This document shows, one piece after another, positions 1 to 6,626 of a stretch of 6,626 nt of DNA. The DNA comes from CAZYWA01 sp964650975 [NCBI: uncultured bacterium]. Lineage in GTDB: Bacteria; JADJOY01. Below the pieces are notes generated by a model, which searched no databases, was not told where the DNA came from, and saw only the letters and a list, made by a program, of their open reading frames with translations. Position 1 is the stretch's first letter. The number at the start of each line of letters is the position of its first letter. The stretch is from the NCBI GenBank assembly GCA_964650975.1, contig CAZYWA010000043.1, positions 1 through 6,626 on the forward strand. Direction: 5' to 3'. The translations under genes and the position numbers were made by a program.

Positions 1-60
1 CCGAGTACGCCCGAAGATGCCGACGATCGGCGGCCGCAGTAGAACGCTTCATGAACAATC

Positions 61-78
61 CGGGTTAGGTAGTACTCG
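61..78. promoter_or_regulatory. AT-richer block in the leader, possible regulator site (unproven)
   Basis: The leader at 1-150 is mostly GC-rich, but positions 61-78 (CGGGTTAGGTAGTACTCG) are less so and contain the palindrome AGTACT at 71-76. GTACTCG at 72-78 is the inverted repeat of CGAGTAC at 2-8. A further palindrome, TTCATGAA, sits at 48-55. I see no convincing -35/-10 pair; the best is a poor TTCATG (48-53) and TAGTAC (70-75). The block could be an activator or promoter site for the kinase gene or for a divergent gene beyond the left edge. This rests on composition and symmetry only. Confidence 0.2.
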
Positions 79-136
79 CTAGCTCAGGCCGACCATCTGT
101 TCAAGGCGCGGTTTTCCGCCGATGATGAGGACTCCC

Positions 137-142
137 GGAGAG
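137..142 (+). promoter_or_regulatory. Ribosome binding site of the hybrid kinase gene
   Basis: GGAGAG lies 8 bases before the ATG at 151, a near-ideal Shine-Dalgarno sequence and spacing. The reading frame upstream has a stop (TAG) at 70-72 and no ATG, GTG or TTG between that stop and 151, so together these fix the start codon. Confidence 0.8.
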
Positions 143-150
143 TCGTTTCC

Positions 151-3100
151 ATGAGCCCCACTTCGTCGCGCGGCGCGAGCAACCGGGATCGGCTCCAGGT
201 CGCCCTCGCGGCGCTCCTCTACGTGGCGGCGCGCCGGCTCGCCTCGGGGCCAGCCGGTGCCGCGGCACGGACCGAGCTCTTCTGGCCGGCGAACGGAGTC
301 GCGCTCGCGGCGTTGCTGCTGAGCTCGGCCTCGAGCCTCCCCTGGACGGCGGCGTTGCTCGCGGTGCTGGCGTTCGTCTCCGCGCGCCTCGAGGGCCACT
401 CGTACGCGGCGAGCGGCGCGTTGCTCGCGGCGGCGGCCGCGGAGGTCGGCGTGGTGTGGCTAGCCTTCGCCCGGCCGCGCAGGCGGGCGGCGTTCGATCG
501 CGTCCAGGACGTGTTGCTGCTGATGGCGAGCGGCGCCGCCGGGTGCGCGCTCTCGGGGCTCGCCGGCGCGGCGATCGCGGCGCCCGGAGGATCGGGTGGA
601 TGGTGGGCTGGTTTCGCGGCGTGGTGGAGCTCCGAATCGCTCGGCCTGCTGCTGATCACACCCCTTCTGGTCAGCTGGGTCTCGCTCACGGAACGCACGG
701 ATCCGCCCGCCCCCGCCGGCGCACGCGAGATCGTCGCGTTCTTCTCGGCGTGGATCGCCATGGCGTGGCTGCTGGTTCACGGCGAGGCCAGTCCGCGGCT
801 GCTGCCGCGCGCACCGCTGCTGCTCGTGCTGCTTCCCTGGGCGGCGATCCGGCTCGGCACCCGCGGCGTCACCGCCGCGCTGTTGCTGCTCGCCGCGATC
901 CTGCGCGGCGAGGCATCGGGCGCGGCGGGAGCAACGCTGCCGCCCGAGCTTCTCCACGCGGAGCTGCCGCTCGCGATGCAGGTGTTCCTCGCTTTCAGCG
1001 CGGCCGGCGGCTTGCTGCTCACCGCGAGCGTCACCCAGACCCGCTCCGCGAGACGGGCGACGCAGGACGAGCGCGCGCGGCTCGACGTGCTGAGCAGGAA
1101 CATCCCGAACGGCATGTTCTACCAAGTCCGGCGCACGCAGGGCGGCGGGATGCACTTCGATTACCTGAGTGCCGGGGTCGAGAAGCTGCACGGGCTCTCG
1201 GCCCAGGCCGTGCTCGACGAGCCCGGACTCCTCTATGGGCAGGTCGTCCCGGAGGACCGCGCCCGGGTGGCTCAGGCCGAGGACGAGTCGTTCCGCACCG
1301 GCCAGGTCTTCGACCAGGTGGTGCGCCTGAGGCTACCGAGCGGCGAGGTGCGCTGGCGCCGGATCTGCTCCGCTCCACGCCACTTGCAGAACGGCGACAC
1401 GGTGTGGGACGGGCTCGAGACCGACGTCACCGATCAACACAACGCCGAAGAGGACGCGCGACGGGGATCCCAGCATCTGCAGCTGGCCCTCGACTCCGCC
1501 GAAATGGGTGCCTGGGCCTGGGACGTCACGACCGGCGAGGTGCGCTGGTCGGATCGCACCCAGCGGATCCTCGGGCTCCCGCCGGGCGAGCTTCGCGGCA
1601 CGGTCGAGTCGTTCGTGGCGCTCGCCCATCCCGACGACCGCGAGCGAGTGCGGGAGGCTCTCGCCCGCACCGCGCGCGGCGAGCGAGACGAGTGGCCGAT
1701 CGCGCACCGCATCCTGTGGCCGGACGGGTCCGTGCACTGGCTCGAAGGGCGCGGCCGCATGCACCACGACCTGCACGGCCGCCCCACACACGCGGCGGGC
1801 ACCGTCCTCGACATCACCATCCGCCGCAACGGAGAGGAGGCGCTGCGGCTGAGCGAGGCCAGGTTCCGCTCGGCGATGCAGGGATCCCCCATCGGCATGG
1901 CGATCGTGGCTCTCGACGGGCGTCTGCTCGACGTCAATCCCGCGCTTTGCAAGCTCTTCGGTCAGACCGCGGACCAGCTCCGCAAACGCACCTTCCAGGA
2001 TCTCACCGCGCCCGAGGAGCTGGCCGACGACATCGCGCTGAGCCGGCGCATGCTGAAGGGCGAGGCCACCGGGTACGAGCGCGAGCAACGCTACGTCCTC
2101 CCCGACGGACGTGAGATCCGCGCCCAGGTGAACGCATCGCTGGTGCGCGCCGAGAACGGCACGCCGCTCCACTTCATCAGCCAGTTCCAGGACATCACCG
2201 AGCGCAAGCGCTCCGAGGAAGAGCTGCGGCTCTCGAACACCAAGCTCAAGCTGGCGATGGACGTCGCCAGGCTGGGCCACTGGGAATTCGACTTTCCGAC
2301 CGAGCAGTTCACGTTCGACGACGGCTTCTTCGCCATCTACGGCACCACCGCCGAGGCCCAGGGCGGCTACACGATGGCGGCCTCCGAGTACGCGCGACAC
2401 TTCATCCCGCCCGGTGAAGCGAAGGTGGTGGCCGACGAGATCGCCAGGGCGACCGCCAGCACCGATCCCCACTACACCCGCCGCCTCGAGCACACCATCG
2501 TGCGCGCGGACGGCTCCACGGGATTCGTCCAGGTGCAATTCCGCGTGGTCCGGGACGACGCGGGACGGATCCTCAAGTCCTACGGCGCCAACCAGGACAT
2601 CACCGAGCGCAAGCAGGCCCAGGAGGCCCTGGAGCAGCAGCGGCGGCGCTCGAACGCGATCATCGAGTCGGCGATGGACGCGATCGTCACGATCGGCGAG
2701 GACCATCGCATCGTGGTCTTCAATCCCGCCGCCGAGCAGGCGTTCCGCTGCGCCGCCGCCCAGGCCATCGGCCGCTCGATCGAGTACTTCGTCCCGGAGC
2801 GCCACCGCGCGTCGCACGCCGAGCGGTTGCGGCGCTTCGCCGCGTCCGGTGTGCCGAGCCGAATGCTGGACGACTCCGACGCCATCATCGCGTTGCGCGC
2901 CGACGGCGAGGAGTTCCCGATCGAGGTCTCGATCTCGCAAGTGGAGGTGGACGGCCGCAAGCTCGTCACCCTCACCTGCCGCGACGTGACCGAGCGGAAC
3001 CGCGCGATCCGCGCGCTCAGCGAGAGTGAGGAGCGGTTTCGCCAGGTGGTGGAGCACATCCAGGAGGTGTTCTGGATGTCGACCGCCGACCAGTCGGCGG

Positions 3101-4575
3101 TGCTCTACGTGAGCCCCGGATACGAGAAGATCTGGGGCCGCTCGTGCCAGAGCCTCTACGAGAATCCCACCAGCTGGCTCGACGCGATCCATCCCGACGA
3201 CCGCGAGCGCGTGGCGCGAGCCGCGGCGCTGCGCGTCGAATCGCGCGGTTACCTCGAGGAGTACCGGATCCTGGGCGCCGACGGGACGCTCCACTGGATC
3301 GAGGACCGCTCGTTCCTGGTGCGGGACGCCGCGGGCCGCGCCTATCGCCTGGTGGGGGTCGCGCAGGACATCACCGATCGGCATCAGGTCGAGGAGCAGC
3401 TCCTGCAATCCCAGAAGATGGAGGCGATCGGCCAGCTCGCGGGCGGTGTCGCGCACGACTTCAACAACATCCTGGGCGCGATGCTGATGCAGGCCGAGGA
3501 AGCCAGGAGTCATCCTGGCGCCCCGCCGGAGGTTCGCGAGCTGATGACCGAGCTGGTGCAGGACCTGGAACGCGGCGCCGCGCTCACCCGCCAGCTGCTC
3601 ATGTTCGGCCGGCGTCAGGTGATGGACCCGGAGCCGGTCGACTTGAACGAGCTGGTCACGAACCTCGCCAAGATGCTGCGCCGGGTGCTGGGCGAGGAGG
3701 TGCGCCTCAAGCTCCACCTCCACCCCGCGCCGCTCGTCACGCACGCCGACCCGGGCATGATCGAGCAGGCGATCATCAACCTCGCCGTCAACGCGCGCGA
3801 CGCGATGGCCAGCGGCGGCGAGCTGACCGTCGAGACCTCGCCCGAACAGATCGGCGAATCGGAGGCGCGCGCGATCCCCAACGGCAGCGCCGGCGCCTAC
3901 GCCCGCGTGCGGCTGGCGGACAGCGGCTGCGGCATTCCACCCGAGCACCTGGGGCGGATCTTCGAGCCGTTCTTCACCACCAAGGCGCCCGGCAAGGGCA
4001 CCGGGCTCGGCCTGGCATCGGTGTTCGGCATCATCCGCCAGCACCGCGGCATGGTGCGCGTCTCGAGCGAGGTGGGCCGCGGCTCCACCTTCGACCTGTT
4101 GCTCAAATCCGAGGATGCACGCCCCAGGCTGGCCGAGCCGCAGCCACCGTCCACCGACTTGCTGGGCGGTCACGAGACCGTGCTCGTGGTCGAGGACGAT
4201 GCGCAGGTGCGGCGCATCACGTCGGCGATGCTCTCGCGTTTCGGCTACCGCGTGGTGCAGGCGGCGTCGGGCCCGGAGGCGCTGCGCGCCTGGGAAAGCC
4301 TCGCGAAGCCCGCCGATCTGCTGGTCAGCGACATGGTCATGCCCGGCGGCATGAAGGGCACCGAGCTCGCCGCCCAGCTGCTGTCGCGAGCGCCAGGGCT
4401 CAAGATCATCCTCACCAGCGGTTACAGCCCGGAGCTGGCCGGGCTCCAGTCCGGCATGCTGGACGGCCACCTGTTCCTGCCCAAGCCCTACCGCCACGCC
4501 GAGCTGCTCTCGGCGATGCGCCAGCTCCTGGATCTCCCGGGGGGCTCAACCAGCCCCCCGCCCCGTCCGGAGTGA
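151..4575 (+). CDS. MASE1 / six-PAS hybrid histidine kinase with C-terminal receiver
   Basis: Membrane-bound hybrid sensor kinase of 1474 residues. Residues about 12-295 are a MASE1 sensor: roughly eight to ten hydrophobic helices with the family signatures [14 protein letters not shown] (44-57), [11 protein letters not shown] (163-173) and [11 protein letters not shown] (229-239). Six PAS domains follow at about 311-435, 440-562, 567-690, 695-825, 830-950 and 958-1080, each ending in a D-I/V-T motif (D425, D554, D681, D816, D945, D1073). The HisKA dimerisation helix has phosphoacceptor H1102 in [11 protein letters not shown]. The HATPase has its N box at N1210/N1214, G1 box DSGCGIP (1257-1263), F box FEPFFTTK (1271-1278) and G2 box GKGTGLGLA (1281-1289). 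The receiver at about 1343-1460 has acidic E1348/D1349/D1350, phosphoacceptor D1394, T1422 and K1445. Every catalytic residue is present, so it should autophosphorylate and pass phosphate to its own receiver. No HPt or output domain is fused, so the downstream partner is unknown. It stands alone on its strand, convergent with the next gene. The signal is unknown. Confidence 0.95.
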   Translation: MSPTSSRGASNRDRLQVALAALLYVAARRLASGPAGAAARTELFWPANGVALAALLLSSASSLPWTAALLAVLAFVSARLEGHSYAASGALLAAAAAEVGVVWLAFARPRRRAAFDRVQDVLLLMASGAAGCALSGLAGAAIAAPGGSGGWWAGFAAWWSSESLGLLLITPLLVSWVSLTERTDPPAPAGAREIVAFFSAWIAMAWLLVHGEASPRLLPRAPLLLVLLPWAAIRLGTRGVTAALLLLAAILRGEASGAAGATLPPELLHAELPLAMQVFLAFSAAGGLLLTASVTQTRSARRATQDERARLDVLSRNIPNGMFYQVRRTQGGGMHFDYLSAGVEKLHGLSAQAVLDEPGLLYGQVVPEDRARVAQAEDESFRTGQVFDQVVRLRLPSGEVRWRRICSAPRHLQNGDTVWDGLETDVTDQHNAEEDARRGSQHLQLALDSAEMGAWAWDVTTGEVRWSDRTQRILGLPPGELRGTVESFVALAHPDDRERVREALARTARGERDEWPIAHRILWPDGSVHWLEGRGRMHHDLHGRPTHAAGTVLDITIRRNGEEALRLSEARFRSAMQGSPIGMAIVALDGRLLDVNPALCKLFGQTADQLRKRTFQDLTAPEELADDIALSRRMLKGEATGYEREQRYVLPDGREIRAQVNASLVRAENGTPLHFISQFQDITERKRSEEELRLSNTKLKLAMDVARLGHWEFDFPTEQFTFDDGFFAIYGTTAEAQGGYTMAASEYARHFIPPGEAKVVADEIARATASTDPHYTRRLEHTIVRADGSTGFVQVQFRVVRDDAGRILKSYGANQDITERKQAQEALEQQRRRSNAIIESAMDAIVTIGEDHRIVVFNPAAEQAFRCAAAQAIGRSIEYFVPERHRASHAERLRRFAASGVPSRMLDDSDAIIALRADGEEFPIEVSISQVEVDGRKLVTLTCRDVTERNRAIRALSESEERFRQVVEHIQEVFWMSTADQSAVLYVSPGYEKIWGRSCQSLYENPTSWLDAIHPDDRERVARAAALRVESRGYLEEYRILGADGTLHWIEDRSFLVRDAAGRAYRLVGVAQDITDRHQVEEQLLQSQKMEAIGQLAGGVAHDFNNILGAMLMQAEEARSHPGAPPEVRELMTELVQDLERGAALTRQLLMFGRRQVMDPEPVDLNELVTNLAKMLRRVLGEEVRLKLHLHPAPLVTHADPGMIEQAIINLAVNARDAMASGGELTVETSPEQIGESEARAIPNGSAGAYARVRLADSGCGIPPEHLGRIFEPFFTTKAPGKGTGLGLASVFGIIRQHRGMVRVSSEVGRGSTFDLLLKSEDARPRLAEPQPPSTDLLGGHETVLVVEDDAQVRRITSAMLSRFGYRVVQAASGPEALRAWESLAKPADLLVSDMVMPGGMKGTELAAQLLSRAPGLKIILTSGYSPELAGLQSGMLDGHLFLPKPYRHAELLSAMRQLLDLPGGSTSPPPRPE
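2187..2614 (+). repeat. Direct repeat of 23 bases at two PAS domain ends
   Basis: Positions 2187-2209 and 2592-2614 are identical over 23 bases. They encode the D-I-T-E-R-K end of PAS3 and of PAS4, 405 bases apart. A 20-base match also links 1627-1646 (PAS2) with 3190-3209 (PAS6), both encoding HPDDRER. These are coding repeats within the PAS array, reflecting domain duplication plus strong codon bias. They are not a mobile element. Confidence 0.7.
4538..4560. terminator. Strong GC hairpin within the last codons of the kinase gene
   Basis: CGGGGGGCT (4538-4546) and AGCCCCCCG (4552-4560) form a perfect 9-bp stem with a 5-base loop, CAACC. It lies 13 bases before the TGA stop and encodes the low-complexity tail PGGSTSPP, outside the receiver fold. 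No T-run follows on either strand, so it is not a classical intrinsic terminator. It may stabilise the 3' end of the mRNA or help end transcription from the convergent side. The structure is certain on paper; its role is inferred. Confidence 0.4.
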
Positions 4576-4616
4576 ATCCGGCCGGGGCCCCACCCCCAAG
4601 TCGGCTCACTGCGTTC

Positions 4617-4640
4617 GCCGGGCGCCTCTCGGCGCCTGGC
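4617..4640. other. GC hairpin in the convergent intergenic region
   Basis: GCCGGGCGCC (4617-4626), loop TCTC and GGCGCCTGGC (4631-4640) form a 10-bp stem with one G-T pair. An overlapping alternative pairs CTCGG (4628-4632) with CCGAG (4640-4644). The hairpin lies between the two converging genes and has no T-run. It may belong to a bidirectional transcription end or to an intergenic repeat family. Confidence 0.35.
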
Positions 4641-4655
4641 CGAGATCGGCGCGAG

Positions 4656-4703
4656 CAGTCGGTTCGGGGGTGACGGCGAGTGGAAGGGTCCCCGAACCGA
4701 CTG
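4656..4703. terminator. Perfect 14-bp inverted repeat between convergent genes
   Basis: CAGTCGGTTCGGGG (4656-4669) and CCCCGAACCGACTG (4690-4703) are perfect reverse complements separated by 20 bases. The repeat lies between the stop at 4575 (+) and the stop at 4717-4719 (-), the expected place for a shared terminator of two converging transcripts. No T-tract follows on either strand, so termination by this hairpin alone is doubtful. The G-run of the left arm can also pair with CACCCCC at 4591-4597, giving a competing fold. Confidence 0.45.
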
Positions 4704-4716
4704 ACCAGGGAACTCC

Positions 4717-5415
4717 TCACACGCTTTCCGTTTCCCCGGGTGCGCTGAAACACGCGCGGATTTCGGTGCCGTGGCCGGGGCTGGTCGTGATCTCGAGATC
4801 GCCGCCCAGGGCGCGGGCGCGCTCGCGCATCGCGAGCAGCCCCAGGTGCCGCTCGGCGCGGGGCGCGGCGAGGGCCCGGTCGAGCGCAAAGCCACGGCCG
4901 TCGTCGCGGATGCTGAGCGTCACCGCGCCCTCCTCCGCGTCCAGCGTGACCTCGACGCGACTCGGCGCGGCGTGGCGAAGCGCGTTCGTCACCGACTCCT
5001 GAACGATCCGGAAGAGCCCGAGCTCGAGCGGCGGCGGGAGCCGTGAGATCGAGGCGCCCACCGACACGCTCACCGGCACCCCGGAGCGTCGCGACTGCTC
5101 CTCGGCGAGGCCGCGCAACGCGGGAACGGCGCCCAGCTCGTCGATCAGGGGGGGCCGGAGCGACAGCGACAGCGACCGCACCCGCCCGATCGCCCGATCG
5201 AGGAGCGCCGCGGTCTCGGTAGCGATGCTGACGCGCGCCTCGTGGTCGCGCGCGGCCGCCAGCATCTGGACCTGGAGCTTGAGCGCCGTGAGCGCCTGGC
5301 CGACCTCGGAGTGAAGCTCCACGGCGACCCGGCGCCGCTCGTCCTCCAGGGTCTGATCGAGCAGTTCGGCCAGCAGACCGAGCTCGCGCCCCGCATCGGA
5401 TTCCGGATCGACCAT
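4717..5415 (-). CDS. Small soluble histidine kinase, NarL/DesK (HisKA_3) type
   Basis: Cytoplasmic histidine kinase of 232 residues with no membrane helix and no sensor domain. An N-terminal helix leads into a HisKA_3 dimerisation domain (about 22-95) with phosphoacceptor H35 in RRVAVELHSEVGQAL. The HATPase (about 128-226) has N box IVQESVTNALRHA (E140, N144, H148), G1 box DDGRG (171-175), HLGLLAMRERA (190-200) and a final GHGT (214-217). Such kinases normally phosphorylate a NarL/LuxR-type response regulator, but none is in the window. The residue after H35 is Ser rather than the usual Asp or Glu; Q40, matching the phosphatase Gln of the DxxxQ motif, is kept. The start is fixed by an in-frame TAA seven codons upstream (5434-5436) with no other start between. 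The ribosome binding site is weak (CGGGGA close to the ATG). The gene lies 69 bp after the PAS/HATPase gene on the same strand and converges on the hybrid kinase. Confidence 0.9.
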   Translation of the reverse strand: MVDPESDAGRELGLLAELLDQTLEDERRRVAVELHSEVGQALTALKLQVQMLAAARDHEARVSIATETAALLDRAIGRVRSLSLSLRPPLIDELGAVPALRGLAEEQSRRSGVPVSVSVGASISRLPPPLELGLFRIVQESVTNALRHAAPSRVEVTLDAEEGAVTLSIRDDGRGFALDRALAAPRAERHLGLLAMRERARALGGDLEITTSPGHGTEIRACFSAPGETESV

Positions 5416-5430
5416 GTTTCCCCGGAGTCT

Positions 5431-5459
5431 GTGTTAGGCCGCGCCACAGCACCCGTCAA
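5431..5459 (-). promoter_or_regulatory. Possible sigma-70-like promoter for the small kinase gene
   Basis: On the minus strand TTGACG (5459-5454) is followed after 17 bases by TAACAC (5436-5431). The -35 element matches 5 of 6 consensus bases with ideal spacing, but the -10 matches only 3 of 6. Transcription would begin near 5424, leaving a leader of only about 9 bases. It sits in the 69-bp gap after the upstream gene and would let this gene be expressed separately from the STAS-PAS/HATPase pair. Confidence 0.3.
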
Positions 5460-5484
5460 GGCGGCGAGGGAACGCCCGTCGGGG

Positions 5485-6330
5485 TCAGCCGCGGATCACT
5501 CGCACCGCGGCGTCGGCCTCGCATTCGCACGGCGCGGCCGCCAGATCGACGCGAAACCGGGTGTTGCCTGGGCGAGTCTCGACCAAGGTCAGCTCGCCGC
5601 CCGCCCGCGCCATCAGGTCGCGGCTCACGGCGAGCCCGAGACCCGACCCAACCGGGTGCCGCGGCACGCCCGGACCGTTGTCGGTGACCTCGACCCACAG
5701 CCGGTCGCCCCGAGGGATCAGCACCAGGTCGATCCGGTTCGAAGACCGTGAAGCGGCGGGGAACGCGTCGGCCGCGTGAAGCAGCAAGTTGATGAGCACT
5801 CGCACCAGGATCGCCTCGGGCACGGCCGTGCAGTGCCCCTTCGAGCCCAGCATCTGAACCGAGGCCCGCTGACTGACGCGGCTCCCGGCGAGCCGCATCG
5901 CTTTCGCGGCGATCGACCACAGATCGGCATGAGGTACCGAAGCAGCGCCGCCGCCCCCTCCGGCGAGATCGATGGCCGGTGCTCCCGGCGCGCGCATTCC
6001 CCGCACGCGCACCACACGCACCCGGAACGAGGACCCCTCCGAGAGCCACGAATCGCAGATCTCCACCAGCTGCGCGGTTCCGTCGGTGTGACGCAGCGAG
6101 GTCGCGATCGGACGCCCCACGCGAGGGAGAGCGCCCGAGAAGAGCTCGCCGATCGGCATGCCCAAGAGCTCGCTCGGGTGAAGCGCGCGACAGCAGCGGG
6201 CCGCGGCGAGATTCGCCCACGCGATCAGCGAACCGTCGTGGACGACCATGGCGTCGGACGCGTGTTGCAACGACACCAGAGCGCTCAGCGTGAGCGGTAC
6301 CGGGTCGTCGAAGCACGAGCGGATTCTCAT
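5485..6330 (-). CDS. PAS domain plus degenerate HATPase protein lacking the phosphoacceptor domain
   Basis: Soluble protein of 281 residues. A PAS domain (about 15-108) is joined by a glycine-rich linker (123-128) to a GHKL HATPase (about 135-265). The HATPase shows N box VLINLLLHAADAF (178-190), G1 box DNGPGVP (217-223) and G2 box GSGLGLAVS (228-236). Residues 135-180 align with the stretch that normally follows the second DHp helix (compare residues 1163-1210 of the large kinase), so the His-bearing DHp hairpin is absent. H185 replaces the Mg-coordinating Asn, the F box is missing and the ATP lid is very short. It may be a pseudokinase or a binding partner rather than an active kinase. ATG at 6330 is chosen because it overlaps the previous stop as ATGA and has AAGGGGG just upstream. 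The frame is open to the right edge, but the extra N-terminal sequence is Arg/Pro-rich and lies opposite real coding, so I exclude it. Confidence 0.8.
   Translation of the reverse strand: MRIRSCFDDPVPLTLSALVSLQHASDAMVVHDGSLIAWANLAAARCCRALHPSELLGMPIGELFSGALPRVGRPIATSLRHTDGTAQLVEICDSWLSEGSSFRVRVVRVRGMRAPGAPAIDLAGGGGGAASVPHADLWSIAAKAMRLAGSRVSQRASVQMLGSKGHCTAVPEAILVRVLINLLLHAADAFPAASRSSNRIDLVLIPRGDRLWVEVTDNGPGVPRHPVGSGLGLAVSRDLMARAGGELTLVETRPGNTRFRVDLAAAPCECEADAAVRVIRG
6327..6330 (-). promoter_or_regulatory. ATGA stop/start overlap coupling two genes
   Basis: Read on the minus strand, ATG (6330-6328) of the PAS/HATPase gene overlaps TGA (6329-6327) of the STAS-like gene. A ribosome binding site, AAGGGGG (6340-6334), lies inside the upstream gene. 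This arrangement is typical of translational coupling and suggests the two proteins are made together. Confidence 0.75.
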
Positions 6331-6590
6331 GGGCCCCCTTCGCTGAGCAGCGCCGACATCAGGCGGGTCGCGCCGTGCACCACCGCGCCTTCGCGGACCG
6401 CGAGGCGCAGCTCGAGCAGCGAGAGCTCGTCGGCGAACGTCAGCTCCTCGAGATCGAGGGCCAGATGGCTCTTCCACACGACGTGCTGGAGCTCGAGGCG
6501 CAGCAAACGGGCCGCGTCGCGGCCCGCCAGGCGGCCCTCGACGCGGAGCGTGGTTCGATTCGGACCGGCCAGACGCTGAAGTCGGAACAT
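6327..6590 (-). CDS. Small STAS-like protein (anti-sigma-antagonist fold)
   Basis: Protein of 87 residues resembling compact STAS domains: strand MFRLQRL, strand TTLRVEGRL (13-21), a helix rich in Ala, Arg and Leu, then ALDLEELTFADELSLLELRL (44-63) matching the central DL-x-x-(V/L)-T-(F/L)-x-D segment, and a final helix. Classic SpoIIAA/RsbV proteins carry D-S-S-G with a phosphorylated second Ser; here the same place reads D54-E55-L56-S57, so the phosphosite is absent. Small STAS-like proteins of this style, without the Ser, are common in Acidobacteriota and related soil bacteria and are of unknown function. The gene overlaps the next one by 4 bp, implying a shared job. The frame stays open to the right edge but has no ATG, GTG or TTG upstream of 6590 within the window. 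The ribosome binding site is weak, so the true start could lie outside. Confidence 0.65.
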   Translation of the reverse strand: MFRLQRLAGPNRTTLRVEGRLAGRDAARLLRLELQHVVWKSHLALDLEELTFADELSLLELRLAVREGAVVHGATRLMSALLSEGGP

Positions 6591-6626
6591 GATGGTCGCC
6601 CGTGCCGAGCAACCATCGTGCCGGCG

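Noticed and set aside
1-52. Possible divergent gene starting with ATG at 52 on the minus strand, or the tail of an upstream gene on the plus strand (stops at 40-42, 66-68 or 80-82)
   Set aside because: Only 13 to 27 codons are visible in any frame, there is no ribosome binding site for the minus-strand ATG, and no motif helps choose among the frames.
456-2114. A 552-codon plus-strand frame overlapping the MASE1 and PAS1-PAS3 region
   Set aside because: It is Arg/Ala/Pro-rich without domains and lies within a well-supported gene in another frame, so it is a composition artefact.
123-2614. Mobile element, CRISPR array or tRNA signals
   Set aside because: No transposase or integrase, no regularly spaced short repeats and no cloverleaf pattern was seen here or elsewhere in the window. 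The repeated stretches present are coding PAS motifs.
1333-4497. A 1054-codon open frame on the minus strand opposite the hybrid kinase gene
   Set aside because: Its translation is a His/Arg/Ala/Gly-rich low-information sequence with no recognisable domain. It exists because strongly G/C-ending codons suppress stops on the opposite strand. The plus-strand frame carries complete, motif-perfect domains over the same bases.
4412-5452. A 346-codon minus-strand frame covering the intergenic region and the small kinase
   Set aside because: It is extremely Arg/Gly/Pro-rich, runs through the end of the hybrid kinase and competes with the kinase frame at 4717-5415 that shows H, N, G1 and G2 motifs.
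5776-6579. A 267-codon plus-strand frame opposite the PAS/HATPase and STAS-like genes
   Set aside because: The translation is His/Arg/Gln-rich and lacks domains, while the minus strand shows recognisable PAS, HATPase and STAS features.
6331-6612. N-terminal extension of the PAS/HATPase protein from a TTG at 6612
   Set aside because: The extra 94 residues are Arg/Pro/Gly-rich with no similarity to a domain and are opposed by the STAS-like frame. The ATG at 6330 has a ribosome binding site and a standard ATGA overlap.

Overview
The window is very GC-rich DNA (about 70% by eye) from a bacterium with elaborate sensory signalling. Codons are strongly G/C-ending, so long spurious open frames run opposite the real genes. 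The genes are all of types abundant in large-genome, high-GC environmental lineages such as Myxococcota, Candidatus Eisenbacteria, Gemmatimonadota or Acidobacteriota. I cannot place it more precisely, because no rRNA, ribosomal or other lineage marker is present.

Layout. Positions 1-150 are a leader with one slightly AT-richer block and a good ribosome binding site. Positions 151-4575 (+) encode one large hybrid histidine kinase: a MASE1 membrane sensor, six consecutive PAS domains, a HisKA/HATPase core and a C-terminal receiver. Positions 4576-4716 are a convergent intergenic region; it and the last codons of the kinase gene hold three inverted repeats. On the minus strand, read from the right edge leftwards, lie three small signalling genes. 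They are a STAS-like protein (6590-6327), a PAS plus HATPase protein without a phosphoacceptor domain (6330-5485, joined by an ATGA stop/start overlap), and, after a 69-bp gap, a soluble NarL/DesK-type histidine kinase (5415-4717).

How they may work together. The large protein can sense at the membrane and in the cytoplasm and pass phosphate from H1102 to its own D1394. It needs an HPt protein or another partner to go further, and none is visible. The minus-strand set has no sensor membrane domain and no DNA-binding response regulator. Its three proteins look like soluble signalling parts: a STAS adaptor, a probable pseudokinase-like PAS/HATPase protein and a short HisKA_3 kinase.

The main points of interest are departures from family consensus in the small proteins. 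The PAS/HATPase protein lacks the whole DHp helical hairpin and has His in place of the Mg-binding Asn. The small kinase has H-S-E where H-D or H-E is usual. The STAS protein lacks the phosphorylatable serine. The coupling of STAS to a DHp-less HATPase protein recalls partner-switching modules, but that reading is inference. Apart from this, the window looks like ordinary two-component signalling.
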